Below, piece by piece: positions 1 to 8,785 of a stretch of DNA of 38,330 bases. The DNA is from an uncultured Methanobrevibacter sp. (GTDB lineage Archaea; Methanobacteriota; Methanobacteria; Methanobacteriales; Methanobacteriaceae), in NCBI GenBank assembly GCA_900320515.1, contig ONSJ01000033.1, positions 1-38,330 on the forward strand, in the 5' to 3' direction. Position numbers and translations under genes: made by a program. The notes beneath the pieces were generated by a model, which ran no database searches, was not told the origin of the DNA, and was given only the letters and a program-made list of their open reading frames with translations. How positions within the stretch are numbered: the stretch's first letter is position 1; each line of letters begins with the position of its first letter.

Positions 1-426
1 TGCTACAGTAGGACCGTGACAAATACGTGCACAGTGGTCTACGTTTTGAGTACCACAAGCTACTCTTGCTAATTTTTGAGTAATGTAAATGTTTTCGTTT
101 GGTGAACGAGCACATGCGTAGAATCCAACTTTGTTTGGATCTTCGTCAGATACTTCTTTGAGTTTGTTAGCAACAAGGTCTAATGCTTCATCCCAAGAAG
201 CTTCTCTAAATTCACCGTTTTCTTTTATTAAAGGAGTAGTTAATCTGTCTTCCCTATTAATAAACTGGTATCCAAAGTTTCCTTTTGGACATACTTTACC
301 CTCGTTTACAGGGTGTCTTTTTAAAGGTTCTACACCAACAATTTTTCCGTCTTTTACAACGAAGTTGAGTCCACAACCAGTACCACAGTATGGACAAATT
401 GTTGGGACATATTTAATCTCAACCAT
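1..426 (-). CDS. fdhA: Formate dehydrogenase alpha subunit, N-terminal part (cut by window edge)
   Basis: This is the catalytic molybdopterin subunit that oxidises formate to CO2 in the cytoplasm, passing electrons to the F420-reducing beta subunit in methanogens. Only the first 142 residues lie in the window. The reading begins at ATG 426-424 behind GGAGA. An N-terminal [4Fe-4S] site is visible as CPYCGTGC (residues 11-18) with a fourth Cys in [18 protein letters not shown] aligns with the CARVUHGPSVAG selenocysteine site of E. coli FdhF, so Cys136 replaces Sec, giving a Cys-type enzyme. It lies about 90 bp downstream of fdhC on the same strand, the usual fdhC-fdhA-fdhB order; fdhB would be off the edge. 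Family call is secure. Confidence 0.93.
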   Translation of the reverse strand, partial: MVEIKYVPTICPYCGTGCGLNFVVKDGKIVGVEPLKRHPVNEGKVCPKGNFGYQFINREDRLTTPLIKENGEFREASWDEALDLVANKLKEVSDEDPNKVGFYACARSPNENIYITQKLARVACGTQNVDHCARICHGPTVA

Positions 427-476
427 TTTATAATCTCCAAAATAATAGTTTTTTTGTATTTTAAATAAATTTTAAA

Positions 477-502
477 AAGAAGCTTTTTAAAAAAAGCTTC
501 TT
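477..502 (-). terminator. Perfect 12-bp hairpin between fdhC and fdhA
   Basis: Arms 477-488 and 491-502 are exactly complementary (AAGAAGCTTTTT/AAAAAGCTTCTT) with a 2-nt spacer. It starts 17 nt past the fdhC stop and about 50 nt before the fdhA start, with T-rich sequence following on the minus strand. It could be a terminator, an attenuator setting the fdhC:fdhA ratio, or an RNA-stabilising 3' end. The sequence shows the structure only. Confidence 0.6.
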
Positions 503-518
503 CAGTTAGTTTACTAGC

Positions 519-1325
519 TTATCCTCTTAAGTAGGTGTACCAGTAAATACATGCTACAAAGATTGCTCCTCCAATGATGTTACCGAGAGTTACAGGAACT
601 AAGTTATTAATTAAAATAGTACTCCAGGTTACACCTTTAGCACCTAAGAACATACCTAATGGTATGAAGAACATGTTTGCAACACTGTGCTCAAATCCGA
701 TACATACAAACGCCATGATTGGGAACCAGATACCAACGATTTTACCGATGATATCATCTGATGCGTTAGCTAACCATACAGCTAAACATACAAGCCAGTT
801 ACAACCGATACCTTTAATTAAGGCTGCGGTAAATGGCATGGTAACTTTACCTTCCGCTACAGAAATCGCCTTCGCAGAAATTGCGTAAGCTGGTGCGGAT
901 GCATCAGTAGGAGTGATTCCTCCCATGAAAGCTAAAACGTAAGCAACGAATAAAGCACCTACGAAGTTGAAAATCCAACTGATAACCCAGTTTTTAGCAA
1001 GACCTCCAGCGGAAGCTGAGCCGTCTAAGAGACCAAGGGTCATAAACATTACGTTTCCAGTGAAAAGTTCAGATCCTGCGATAACGACAATGATCAAACC
1101 TACAGGGAACACTGCACCGAATACGAATTTTTCTAAACCAAGTGGAGCGCCTGCTTTTAACATACCTGCGCTTGCCACGATAGCTAATAAACCACCAAAT
1201 GCAATATATGCTCCTGCTAAAAAGGAGAGTAATATTACATTATCTATTTTTGCAGAGTTTTTTGCTCCAGCAGTTGCAGCAATTGCTTTTGCAGTATCTA
1301 CTGGACTTTTAAAAGATGAACTCAT
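519..1325 (-). CDS. fdhC: Formate transporter, FNT family
   Basis: A 268-residue membrane protein of the formate/nitrite transporter family, expected to bring formate through the cell membrane for the adjacent dehydrogenase. Several hydrophobic Gly/Ala-rich segments are visible, fitting the six-helix FNT fold. FNT-like signatures include GSELFTGN in the middle and [16 protein letters not shown] near the C-terminus. The frame stays open 20 codons further upstream, but the ATG at 1325 (MSSSFKSP) sits behind GAGGTTGAT and gives the normal family length, so that start is chosen. A TATA-like TTTTTATATA (minus strand, 1435-1426) predicts a leader of about 75 nt. A hairpin separates it from fdhA. 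Alternative substrate (nitrite) is unlikely given the neighbour. Confidence 0.93.
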   Translation of the reverse strand: MSSSFKSPVDTAKAIAATAGAKNSAKIDNVILLSFLAGAYIAFGGLLAIVASAGMLKAGAPLGLEKFVFGAVFPVGLIIVVIAGSELFTGNVMFMTLGLLDGSASAGGLAKNWVISWIFNFVGALFVAYVLAFMGGITPTDASAPAYAISAKAISVAEGKVTMPFTAALIKGIGCNWLVCLAVWLANASDDIIGKIVGIWFPIMAFVCIGFEHSVANMFFIPLGMFLGAKGVTWSTILINNLVPVTLGNIIGGAIFVACIYWYTYLRG

Positions 1326-1425
1326 TTTATCAACCTCTTTTATTCCCTTTTTATTAATTTTTTTATAATACTGAATGAATCCCAAAGTAGTTCAAAGAGT
1401 ATTATGATACTATATTAGTAGTTAA

Positions 1426-1435
1426 TATATAAAAA
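1426..1435 (-). promoter_or_regulatory. TATA box for fdhC
   Basis: Read on the minus strand this is TTTTTATATA, placed about 100 nt before the fdhC ATG. Archaeal initiation about 25 nt downstream would start the transcript near 1403. Assigned by spacing and composition only. Confidence 0.5.
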
Positions 1436-1940
1436 GGATTTGTTATTCGAATTAAGAAGAAATATTTAAATACTACAAAGGAGTAAAATTTAATGTAATG
1501 ATAAATCATGATGGATTATATACACATCGTGAAAATTGTCTTTTTTTAGTATTTTGAATTTAAGTTACTTTTAATATGCTCTATAATGATTTTATAAGTT
1601 TTATTTTTAAAAATAATTGCATTTAATTAAGCATTAAGGCATCAAATAGAAATTATCAAATTAGCAAATATTGTTTTAATACAATAAAACAATCTATGTT
1701 TATAAATGATACACATCGCCAAAAAAACTGTAAAACAAGAAACTGAATTGTCAGATATCATATTTGCCTTGAATATAATTAGATTTTCATCATGATATAA
1801 ATTTAAATGATATTTAACTATTATCATTAATTTAAAAGCATGAAAAATTTTTAAAAAAATCAAAAAATTTCCAATGCAAAAATCGCAACACATCAATTTT
1901 TAAAAACATTAAATATCATAATATTATAGCAGGTGAGACG
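1436..1940. promoter_or_regulatory. Long AT-rich divergent intergenic region fdhC/fdhD with repeated decamer and inverted repeat
   Basis: About 500 bp without a convincing gene. ATACACATCG occurs twice (1520-1529 and 1709-1718). An exact inverted repeat, ATTGTTTT/AAAACAAT, has arms 1670-1677 and 1686-1693 with an 8-nt spacer. A second palindromic reading, ATTGT-N6-ACAAT, occupies 1670-1685. A TATA-like TTAAATAT (1909-1916) lies 28 bp before fdhD. Such a region between two formate genes is a reasonable place for regulator binding, but no binding protein can be assigned. An 84-codon minus-strand frame at 1642-1896 has no ribosome site and non-protein-like composition. Confidence 0.4.
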
Positions 1941-2687
1941 ATGAAAATTGAACAAATCGATGCAATAAATTTCAAAAACGGAAGGCCAACTGAGACAAAG
2001 GAAAAAGTGGTGAAGGATGAAACCGTCACATTGACAATCAACGGAAACATTTCACGAAGCATGTCCGCAATCGAAGATTCGCTTGAGGAATTTGCCGTGG
2101 GATACCTGGTGAATGAAAACATGGTGAAATCCCTCAAAGACATCAAAAGTATAGAAATTGACGAAACAAAGATCAATGTTGAAATTGACGACACCCTTCT
2201 TAAAACAAACGAAACCGTTTTGTGCTCCGATTCCGCAGGGGGATGGAGAAGCAAAATTAAAGAGGTTAACTCTGTCGAATCCGACTTGCAGGTCAGCGTG
2301 CATGAACTGATTGACCGCATAGAAGAGCTTAAGGAAAACGCAGAGATATGGCAGGCAACCGGTGGGACACATGTTGCAGGAATAGTCTTTGAAGACCAGT
2401 TCGTGGTAAAGGAAGATGTCAGCCGCCACGTTGCGGTCGATAAGGTGATCGGCTATGGAATTCTCAACGGATTTGACCTGAACAAAAGCTACGTGATTTA
2501 CAGCGGAAGAATGCCTGCAGACATGGTCATCAAGATGACAAGGGCGGGGGTGCCAATCCTTGCATCAAACGCAGCTCCCGCTAACTCAGGATACAATATC
2601 GCAAAAAAAGGAAATATTACATTGGTCGGCTTTTTGAGAGGCCAACGCTGCAATATATATAACAATCAAAATAGAATATTATTCTAA
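1941..2687 (+). CDS. fdhD: Formate dehydrogenase accessory sulfurtransferase FdhD
   Basis: FdhD transfers sulfur from a cysteine desulfurase to the molybdopterin cofactor and is required for active formate dehydrogenase. The 248-residue protein carries the family signatures EEFAVGYL (about residue 50), EDVSRHVAVDKVIG, YSGRMPADMVIKM, SNAAPANSGY and the closing LVGFLRGQRCNIY. The usual sulfur-carrying CxxC is CSDS here: Cys95 remains and the second Cys is Ser98. The start ATG follows GGTGA at 1931-1935. It is divergent from fdhC and overlaps the convergent hxlB by 9 nt. Role with the neighbouring fdhA is strongly implied by context. Confidence 0.9.
   Translation: MKIEQIDAINFKNGRPTETKEKVVKDETVTLTINGNISRSMSAIEDSLEEFAVGYLVNENMVKSLKDIKSIEIDETKINVEIDDTLLKTNETVLCSDSAGGWRSKIKEVNSVESDLQVSVHELIDRIEELKENAEIWQATGGTHVAGIVFEDQFVVKEDVSRHVAVDKVIGYGILNGFDLNKSYVIYSGRMPADMVIKMTRAGVPILASNAAPANSGYNIAKKGNITLVGFLRGQRCNIYNNQNRILF
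2672..2686. terminator. Hairpin shared by the convergent fdhD and hxlB stops
   Basis: TAGAAT-att-ATTCTA is a perfect 6-bp inverted repeat that contains the hxlB stop (2681-2679) and most of the fdhD stop (2685-2687). No strong T-run follows on either strand, so termination is uncertain. Confidence 0.35.
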
Positions 2688-3269
2688 AACTGTGTGTCTT
2701 GCCTTCAAGTCACTTTCGGTCTGTTGCATCTTTTCCATAAGTTCGGAAACGATTGCATCAAGAAATACCAATGTTGTCAGCTCAAAAGCGGTACCCAATG
2801 GAGTCAGTGAAGTGTAATTTCCATGGATTTGACGTTTCATATAATTTTCATCATCAACTTCTTTTTTGGTCCTTCCCTTAACGAGAATGAAACAGTCAGC
2901 CAGCTGACCTAAGGTTGATTCAGGATATGATGTTAACGCCAGAACTTTTGAACCTCTATTTTTAGCAATGTTGGCGGCAGATACGATTGTATTAGTTTCA
3001 CCGGACCCTGAAATGGCTACAATGCAGTCATCGGCATAGATGGCAGGAGATATGGTTTCGCCTACGACATATGCACTCAATCCCAAATGCATCAGCCTCA
3101 TGGCAAATGCCTTTGCGGCAAGCCCTGACCTTCCGGCACCGGTAACGAATATGTTTTTGGAGTTAATAATAACACTTTCAAACTTGTCGATAGATTCCCT
3201 ATCCAAAAATTCTTCTGCACTTTCAATATTGTCCAATATAGCCCTTATAGAGGTTTTCATAATTTCCAT
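2679..3269 (-). CDS. hxlB: 6-phospho-3-hexuloisomerase (SIS domain)
   Basis: Interconverts 3-hexulose 6-phosphate and fructose 6-phosphate. In methanogens the ribulose-monophosphate route runs in reverse to make pentose phosphates and releases formaldehyde. The single SIS domain shows VTGAGRSGLAAKAFAMRLMH, then VGETISPAI and AISGSGETNT, all matching the archaeal Phi family (such as MJ1247), at the usual length near 200 residues. ATG 3269 (MEIMKTS) is chosen because the TATA-like sequence at 3315-3322 then gives a short leader; a TTG at 3290 and an ATG at 3260 are alternatives. The partner hexulose-phosphate synthase (hxlA) is not in the window. Confidence 0.85.
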   Translation of the reverse strand: MEIMKTSIRAILDNIESAEEFLDRESIDKFESVIINSKNIFVTGAGRSGLAAKAFAMRLMHLGLSAYVVGETISPAIYADDCIVAISGSGETNTIVSAANIAKNRGSKVLALTSYPESTLGQLADCFILVKGRTKKEVDDENYMKRQIHGNYTSLTPLGTAFELTTLVFLDAIVSELMEKMQQTESDLKARHTVLE

Positions 3270-3311
3270 TTTATCCAACTCATAAATCAATATTATTAAT
3301 TATGATTACAA

Positions 3312-3322
3312 TTTTATATATA
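3312..3322. promoter_or_regulatory. TATA-like element between hxlB and the ModE-like gene
   Basis: TTTATATATAA lies in the short divergent gap. Measured toward hxlB it predicts initiation near 3290, a good fit. Toward the plus-strand gene it sits only about 8 bp before the ATG, too close, so that gene probably uses AT-rich sequence near 3291-3302 and starts with little or no leader. Confidence 0.4.
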
Positions 3323-3326
3323 ATTA

Positions 3327-4196
3327 ATGAAATTCGAAAGTAAGGGACTGATAAGTCTGGAGATAGACGGTAAAATCTACGATTACAAACTATATCAAAG
3401 CCTGGATTCACTGTCAAGAACCAATTCACAGAGAAAATCAGCAAAGGAGCTGAACATTTCACACACTGTATTCAACAGAAGGCTGCTTAAGGCGGAAGAG
3501 AAATTGGGAGTGAAGATTACACAAAAAATAGGAAACGGAACCCATCTCACCCCTGAAGGTTTGAAACTGCTTGAGGAATTCAGGAAATATCTAATCCAGA
3601 TTGAAAAGACACCCAACATCAACATTGCCGGAGGACACATCAGCACCGGACTTTTGGAAAGTATCGAAACACCATTTAACCTGAACATCTACAGCAGCAG
3701 CGATGAGGATGCCTTTGAACTTGCAAAGAGAGGGGCTGTGGATATCCTCACCTTGGATGATCCCCTGATTGCATATGAAAGGGACATCAACTTCATGCCT
3801 ATAGCCTATGACTATCTTGTTCTGGTTTCAAGCCCCGAATCCAGAAACGTCGAAAGCATATCCGATCTGGAAGGCCTTGACTTTGTAGGGGTCAACGGGT
3901 CCGCCCAAAGGCTTGCCTGGAACAGCCTGAGCCATTACGACATAAAATATAATATAACAGAAAGGGTGAATTCGCAGTTTGACGCCTTTAAAATGGTGAA
4001 AAACTCCGAAAACCTGTATACATTTTTGAATGCCAGCTATTTTAAGGGAGACGAGCTTCTCAAGTATGACACCCAGCATGTCATCAGTGTCATCAAGGTA
4101 AACGAGGACAAGCCGGAAATCGATGAGTTCATAAGGTTTCTGCTTAATGACGGACAAAAATCCATCGAAAAACAGGGTTTCACACCGATGGGTTGA
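3327..4196 (+). CDS. ModE/LysR-type winged-helix regulator with periplasmic-binding-like domain
   Basis: A 289-residue putative DNA-binding regulator. Residues about 18-85 form a ModE/LysR-like winged helix (SLSRTNSQRKSAKELNISHTVFNRRLLKAEEKLG, then LTPEGLKLLEEF). Residues about 95-289 resemble a type 2 periplasmic-binding fold that would bind a small ligand (ELAKRGAVDILTLDDP, DYLVLVSSPES, SDLEGLDFVGVNGSAQRLAW). There is no signal peptide, so ligand sensing would be cytoplasmic. Proteins of this make-up in methanogens are linked to molybdate/molybdopterin control, and the neighbouring fdh genes fit that; ligand and target here are inference. After the TGA comes a 17-bp motif that also follows the polD large-subunit gene. 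Confidence 0.75.
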   Translation: MKFESKGLISLEIDGKIYDYKLYQSLDSLSRTNSQRKSAKELNISHTVFNRRLLKAEEKLGVKITQKIGNGTHLTPEGLKLLEEFRKYLIQIEKTPNINIAGGHISTGLLESIETPFNLNIYSSSDEDAFELAKRGAVDILTLDDPLIAYERDINFMPIAYDYLVLVSSPESRNVESISDLEGLDFVGVNGSAQRLAWNSLSHYDIKYNITERVNSQFDAFKMVKNSENLYTFLNASYFKGDELLKYDTQHVISVIKVNEDKPEIDEFIRFLLNDGQKSIEKQGFTPMG

Positions 4197-4200
4197 TTAG

Positions 4201-4217
4201 TTTTCAAATGCTCTCGG
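4201..4217 (+). repeat. 3' motif, copy 1 (TTTTCAAATGCTCTCGG)
   Basis: This 17-mer recurs exactly at 15187-15203. In both places it begins 7 nt after the last base of a TGA stop codon, and the nucleotides between (TTAG versus TTAC and flanks) are nearly the same. Function unknown. Confidence 0.6.
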
Positions 4218-4280
4218 CAAAATTACATATCATATAATATTATAATATGTAACTACACTCATGTTACACCGTGTTTTTGT

Positions 4281-4306
4281 GGATGCGCACATCCGTGAAA
4301 ATGTGC
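4281..4306 (+). promoter_or_regulatory. Overlapping alternative stems in the leader of the PfkB-type kinase gene
   Basis: GGATG (4281-4285) pairs with CATCC (4290-4294), while GCACAT (4287-4292) pairs with ATGTGC (4301-4306). The two stems share bases and cannot form together. A TATA-like AT block at 4231-4249 would start transcription near 4265, placing both in a leader of about 105 nt. This is a pattern seen in switch-like leaders, but both stems are short. Confidence 0.3.
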
Positions 4307-4369
4307 AATTCAAAACATTAAATAATGATGAAACACAATATAAGAATTGAAAAATAAAAAGGCGATATT

Positions 4370-5284
4370 ATGGTTAAAAACAGAGATTTACTAGCAATTG
4401 GTCACTCTGCTCATGATTACATTATTAGAGTGCCTGAATTTCCAAAAGCTAATTTTTCAGCTCCTATAACCAATATGAAAACATTTAATGGTGGGGCAGC
4501 TGCAAACGTGGCTTGTGTTGGAGCAAAATTAGGATTAAAAACTTCACTCGTCTCAGCTGTTGGCGGAGATTTCAAAAAAACCGAATACTATGAACACATG
4601 CAAAATTTAGGCATTGACACCGATTCACTGATTGTTGTTCCCGGTGAGGCCACACCTACCGCATTTGTCATGACCGACGACAACGACGACCAGATCAGCT
4701 ACTTCTACTGGGGCGCTGGAAAGGAATTTGCACAAAGCAAGGTACCGGTAAAGGCAATTGAAAATGCAGAGGCAGTTCATTTAGCAACAGGAGACCCGGA
4801 ATTCAACTGGAAATGTTCACAGGAAGCCAAAAATCAGGATCTGCTTGTCTCATTCGATCCGGGCCAGGACCTTGGAATGTATGACACAAAGAAACTGGTT
4901 GACGTCATTGAAAACACAACAATCCTTTTCGGAAATCATCATGAAATCGAAAGGATTCTGGATGCCCTTGAAGTTGACCTGACCGGATTGAGGCAGATGG
5001 GTCCTAAAATCATTGTCAAGACCTGCGGAGCGAACGGCTGTGAAATATATTCCAGCGAAGATAAAATCAAAATCGATGCAATCCCAACCGAAGCGGTTGA
5101 CCCTACCGGTGCGGGAGATTCATACAGGGCAGGATTTTTATCAAGGTTCCTGAATGGAGAAACACTTGAAGAATCCGCCAAGTTCGCATCATCCGTTTCA
5201 TCATTCATTATTCAACATCAAGGCTGTCAGACAAATATGCCAACCTTTGATGAGGCATTTGAAAGAATGAGCGAATTCTATTAA
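4370..5284 (+). CDS. PfkB-family sugar/nucleoside kinase
   Basis: A 304-residue ribokinase-like kinase that phosphorylates a sugar or nucleoside with ATP in the cytoplasm. Family marks are FNGGAAANVACVG (residues 39-51, substrate binding) and DPTGAGDSYRAGF starting at 244, with catalytic Asp250 and the anion hole in GAGD. The N-terminal GHSAHDYIIRVPEFP resembles archaeal nucleoside kinases such as MJ0406, so a cytidine/inosine kinase is the favoured reading, but adenosine or sugar kinase cannot be excluded. The start ATG follows GGCGAT. It stands alone with its own promoter and a structured leader. Confidence 0.8.
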   Translation: MVKNRDLLAIGHSAHDYIIRVPEFPKANFSAPITNMKTFNGGAAANVACVGAKLGLKTSLVSAVGGDFKKTEYYEHMQNLGIDTDSLIVVPGEATPTAFVMTDDNDDQISYFYWGAGKEFAQSKVPVKAIENAEAVHLATGDPEFNWKCSQEAKNQDLLVSFDPGQDLGMYDTKKLVDVIENTTILFGNHHEIERILDALEVDLTGLRQMGPKIIVKTCGANGCEIYSSEDKIKIDAIPTEAVDPTGAGDSYRAGFLSRFLNGETLEESAKFASSVSSFIIQHQGCQTNMPTFDEAFERMSEFY

Positions 5285-5377
5285 TTCCCCTCATTTTTTC
5301 AATTTTATTTTATTTTTGTCAATACGACCTTATTTTTTAATTTAAATTCTAAAACTGACTATTTTTTTAAAAAAGAC

Positions 5378-5391
5378 TTGATATATATCAA
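5378..5391. promoter_or_regulatory. 14-bp perfect palindrome upstream of thiC
   Basis: TTGATATATATCAA equals its own reverse complement and lies about 30-45 bp before a TATA-like TTTAAATA (5422-5429) and about 130 bp before thiC. It could be an operator for thiamine control. The AT-rich centre weakens the case. No TPP riboswitch (CTGAGA core) was seen in this leader. Confidence 0.35.
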
Positions 5392-5517
5392 CAAATTTGG
5401 AATAAAAATTTATCCCATTAATTTAAATACTATTAAATAAAAATAAGAAAATATCAACTTTGTGTGGAAAAATTTTAAAATAACTTTGACTATTATAAAT
5501 CTTAATGGAGAGATACA

Positions 5518-6816
5518 ATGACACAGATTAGTGATGCAAAGAAAGGAATATTAACCGATGAAATGAAGCATGTAGCAGAAATAGAAGGTGTTTCAGAAGA
5601 TTTCATTTTAAGATCAGTGGCAGAAGGTACAATTGTAATACCAAGTAACGTTAACAGAGACATTGAGGCTTCAGGTATTGGAGCCGGACTCAGAACAAAA
5701 GTAAATGCAACCGTCGGAACTTCAACCGATATCGTAAACTTCGATGAGGAAGTATTGAAAGCACAAATAGCAATCGATAACGGTGCAGACTGTTTGATGG
5801 AATTGAGTATCGGCGGAGATTTGGACGTAATCAGAAACAGAGTTCTTGACATGTCCCCATTGCCTGTAGGTTCAGTGCCGGTTTATCAGGCAGCAATCGA
5901 AAGCATCAGAAGGGACGGTTCCGTAGTCTACATGACTGAGGATGACCTGTTCAACACCATCGAAAAGCAAGCAAAAGATGGTATTGACTTCATGGCGGTC
6001 CACAGCAGTATCAACATTGAAACATTAACCAGACTCAAAAGACAGGGCCGTGTAACCGGTTTGGTCTCAAGAGGAGGTTCATTCATGTCCGGATGGATTG
6101 TCGAAAACGAAAAGGAAAACCCATTATACGCTAACTTCGATTACGTATTGGAAATTGCCAAAGAGCATGATGTTGTTCTTTCACTTGCTAACGGTATGAG
6201 GGCAGGATCAATTGCCGATTCAACCGACAGGGCACAAATACAAGAATTGATTATTTTAGGAGAACTGATCGACAGGTCCCGTGAAGCAGGAGTGCAATGT
6301 ATGATTGAAGGACCAGGACACATTCCAATCAATGAAATTCCAACAAACGTAATGATTCAAAAGAAAATGTGTTCAAATGCTCCATTCTACATGTTAGGAC
6401 CTATCGTATGTGACGTGGCACCAGGTTACGACCACATCGTATCCGCAATCGGTGCGGCATCATCTGCAAAAGCGGGTGCTGACTTTATCTGTTACGTAAC
6501 CCCTGCAGAACACCTTGCATTGCCTAACCCTGATGACGTAAGGGAAGGTGTAATCGCAACCAAAATCGGAGCTTATGCAGGAGACCTTGCAAGCGGACAA
6601 ATTGACGGTTCACAAGACCTTGCAATGGCAGAAGCTCGTAAAACCCTTGATTGGGAAGCACAATATTCCTGCGCAATGTTTCCGGAAGCTGCACGTGCAA
6701 AAAGAGACCAAAGACCTCCTGAAGAAGAGGACACCTGTACCATGTGTGGTAACTACTGTGCAGTAAAAATCGTTAACGAATGGTTGGATCAGTCCGATTC
6801 CGACTTAATCAAATAG
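5518..6816 (+). CDS. thiC: Phosphomethylpyrimidine synthase ThiC
   Basis: Radical SAM enzyme converting 5-aminoimidazole ribotide to hydroxymethylpyrimidine phosphate for thiamine synthesis. The 432-residue protein is the short archaeal/clostridial type without the long bacterial N-terminal extension. The C-terminal cluster motif CTMCGNYC (residues 407-414) gives a CX2CX3C [4Fe-4S] site. Other family blocks are [38 protein letters not shown] and [15 protein letters not shown]. The start ATG follows GGAGA. It appears monocistronic, with a leader of about 65 nt and a strong terminator hairpin that includes the stop codon. Many methanogens carry two thiC-like genes; which one this is cannot be told. 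Confidence 0.95.
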   Translation: MTQISDAKKGILTDEMKHVAEIEGVSEDFILRSVAEGTIVIPSNVNRDIEASGIGAGLRTKVNATVGTSTDIVNFDEEVLKAQIAIDNGADCLMELSIGGDLDVIRNRVLDMSPLPVGSVPVYQAAIESIRRDGSVVYMTEDDLFNTIEKQAKDGIDFMAVHSSINIETLTRLKRQGRVTGLVSRGGSFMSGWIVENEKENPLYANFDYVLEIAKEHDVVLSLANGMRAGSIADSTDRAQIQELIILGELIDRSREAGVQCMIEGPGHIPINEIPTNVMIQKKMCSNAPFYMLGPIVCDVAPGYDHIVSAIGAASSAKAGADFICYVTPAEHLALPNPDDVREGVIATKIGAYAGDLASGQIDGSQDLAMAEARKTLDWEAQYSCAMFPEAARAKRDQRPPEEEDTCTMCGNYCAVKIVNEWLDQSDSDLIK

Positions 6817-6858
6817 ATAATTTATTTATCTATTCTTCTTTTTATTTTTTTTAATCCC
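6812..6858 (+). terminator. thiC terminator hairpin spanning the stop codon
   Basis: AATAGATAA (6812-6820) and TTATCTATT (6826-6834) form a perfect 9-bp stem with a 5-nt loop; the TAG stop (6814-6816) is inside the stem. A T-rich tract follows to about 6858. Confidence 0.75.
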
Positions 6859-6970
6859 CAATTAATAAATTGGGCACAAATAACTTAATCTTTTTATATT
6901 AATAGTTAGATATATTATAATATTATAACTTATTTTATGATAATTTTTTTATTAAAAACGGTGAATATAA

Positions 6971-8554
6971 ATGACACATTGGATTGAAAACATAGCTAAT
7001 GAATTAAGTAAAATGGATGTAGAAGAGCACATCATTGCAAGCGGAACCTCAATTTCAGGTTCAATACACATCGGAAACTCTTGCGACATATTCATAGCTA
7101 ACGGAATTGGAAAGAAATTAAGAGAAAAAGGAAAAAAAGCCAAAACAATATGGATTGCAGATGACCACGATCCACTCAGAAAAGTACCATATCCTTTACC
7201 TGAATCTTACGACAAATACCTGGGCATGCCATACTCAATGATTCCATGCCCTGACGGATGCTGTGCAAACTTTGTAGAGCACTTCGAAAAACCGTTACTG
7301 TCCGTGATGGACGATTACGGAATAGAAATGGAAGCAAAATCCGGTTTTGAAATGTACAAGTCCGGAGTCTATAACGATTACATAAGAACTGCCCTTGAAA
7401 ATGTTGAAGAAATAAAGGAAATCTTCAACGAATACAGAAGAGAGCCTCTGGCTGACGACTGGTTGCCATACAACCCAATCTGTGACGAATGTGGAAGGGT
7501 AAATACCACTTATGCCTATGACTACGACGGCGACATCATAAAATACAGATGTGAATGCGGCCACGAAGGTGAAATGGACATCAAATCCGGAAACGGTAAG
7601 CTCACATGGAGAGTCGAATGGGCTGCAAGATGGAAAATATTTGGAACAACCTGCGAACCTTTCGGAAAAGACCACGCAGCAAGCGGAGGATCATACGATG
7701 TGAGCAGCGTAATATCCGAAAAGATCTTTGACTATCCTGCACCATATCCTGTTCCATACGAATGGATTACACTTGACGGAGAGGCCATGAGCAAATCCCA
7801 CGGAGTCTTCTTCGCTCCGGAGGAATGGCTGAAAATCGGCCCTGCAGAAAGTCTTCACTATTACCTGTTCAGGTCAAAGCCTATGAAGGCAAAGGACTTC
7901 TCACCAAAAATGGCTTACCTTGACTTTATAGACCAGTTCGACACCGTTGAAAAAGTGTTCTATGATGAAGTGGAAGCACCGTCCGAAAAAGAAGGCAAAA
8001 AATTCAGGGAAATCTACGAAATAGTCCAGATGAATCCTGATGCGCCTTTACCTTTCAGACCGCCATTCAGATTCATGGTCAACGCATATCAGATTGCAGG
8101 CGACGATTTGGAAAAAATCTTCGATATCCTTAAAAGAAACTCACAATTGACCAAAAGCTTCAAGGACAAGGAATTCGGCGACTTGACAGACTTGGAATTG
8201 GCACAATATCGTGAAAGGGTTGACAACGTCAAATATTGGCTGGATACCTATGCACCTAAATTCGTGAAATTCCAAGTGCAGGAAAAAAGCGTGCCAAAAT
8301 TGCCGTTGACACCGGAACAGGACAAGTTCCTGGCTGATTTGGCGGACATGATGGAAAGCACCGAATTTACAGATGCCGCAGCATTGCACGATGCGATGTA
8401 TGAAATCCTGGAAAGCCAAGGATTAAAACCTCAAAAAGGATTCCAGGCAATTTATAAGATGATTCTCGGTCAAAAACAAGGTCCAAGAGCAGCATCATTC
8501 CTTTTGAGTTTGGACAAGGACTTTGTTGTAAAAAGATTAAGAAAAGAAGCTTAA
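6971..8554 (+). CDS. lysK: Lysyl-tRNA synthetase, class I
   Basis: Charges tRNA-Lys with lysine using a Rossmann catalytic core, the archaeal class I form unrelated to class II LysRS. The 527-residue length is typical. The HIGH-like motif is HIGN (33-36) and the KMSKS-like motif is AMSKS (272-276). A zinc-binding insert shows [27 protein letters not shown]. The C-terminal half is the helical anticodon-binding domain. The start ATG follows GGTGA. It stands alone with a TATA-rich upstream region and ends in an 11-bp terminator hairpin. No frameshift or missing key residue is seen. Confidence 0.95.
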   Translation: MTHWIENIANELSKMDVEEHIIASGTSISGSIHIGNSCDIFIANGIGKKLREKGKKAKTIWIADDHDPLRKVPYPLPESYDKYLGMPYSMIPCPDGCCANFVEHFEKPLLSVMDDYGIEMEAKSGFEMYKSGVYNDYIRTALENVEEIKEIFNEYRREPLADDWLPYNPICDECGRVNTTYAYDYDGDIIKYRCECGHEGEMDIKSGNGKLTWRVEWAARWKIFGTTCEPFGKDHAASGGSYDVSSVISEKIFDYPAPYPVPYEWITLDGEAMSKSHGVFFAPEEWLKIGPAESLHYYLFRSKPMKAKDFSPKMAYLDFIDQFDTVEKVFYDEVEAPSEKEGKKFREIYEIVQMNPDAPLPFRPPFRFMVNAYQIAGDDLEKIFDILKRNSQLTKSFKDKEFGDLTDLELAQYRERVDNVKYWLDTYAPKFVKFQVQEKSVPKLPLTPEQDKFLADLADMMESTEFTDAAALHDAMYEILESQGLKPQKGFQAIYKMILGQKQGPRAASFLLSLDKDFVVKRLRKEA

Positions 8555-8580
8555 TCTTTTAATTTTTTTCTTTTTTATTT
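8531..8580 (+). terminator. lysK terminator hairpin spanning the stop codon
   Basis: AAAAGATTAAG (8531-8541) and CTTAATCTTTT (8550-8560) make a perfect 11-bp stem with an 8-nt loop. The TAA stop (8552-8554) lies in the 3' arm, and a T-rich tract follows. Confidence 0.8.
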
Positions 8581-8747
8581 TTAATTTTTCCAAACCTCAC
8601 AATCTTCACCTATTTTTAATATATTCAAATAAAAATTGATTTAAACTTGTAAATTACAAATTAAAATCAATAATGATGTTTTATCGACCATAACCTTATA
8701 TAACTCATGTTCTAAATTATCAAATGTTCATGAATAATTTATATTTG

Positions 8748-8761
8748 ATTTCTAGAAATCT
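8748..8761. repeat. 14-bp palindrome before the broken Rpn-like gene
   Basis: GATTTCTAGAAATC is self-complementary and lies just before the ribosome site (AAGGAG) of the pseudogene. It may be an operator or an RNA hairpin. An imperfect longer inverted repeat around 8637-8671 (TTGATTT...AAATCAA outside, TTGTAA...TTACAA inside) lies upstream. Confidence 0.35.
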
Positions 8762-8785
8762 CAAAAAAAATTAAGGAGATTTTTG

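Noticed and set aside
131..433. Plus-strand 100-codon frame at the window start
   Set aside because: It is antisense to fdhA, whose protein is clearly recognisable on the minus strand.
1501..1560. 19-codon frame MINHDGLYTHRENCLFLVF downstream of GGAG
   Set aside because: Spacing from GGAG is too long and nothing but the short frame supports it; it overlaps the repeated decamer region.
1642..1896. 84-codon minus-strand frame between fdhC and fdhD
   Set aside because: No ribosome site, residue content typical of translated AT-rich spacer (many Ile, Phe, Lys, Asn), and no recognisable domain.
5285..5517. TPP riboswitch before thiC
   Set aside because: No CTGAGA core or matching helices in the leader.
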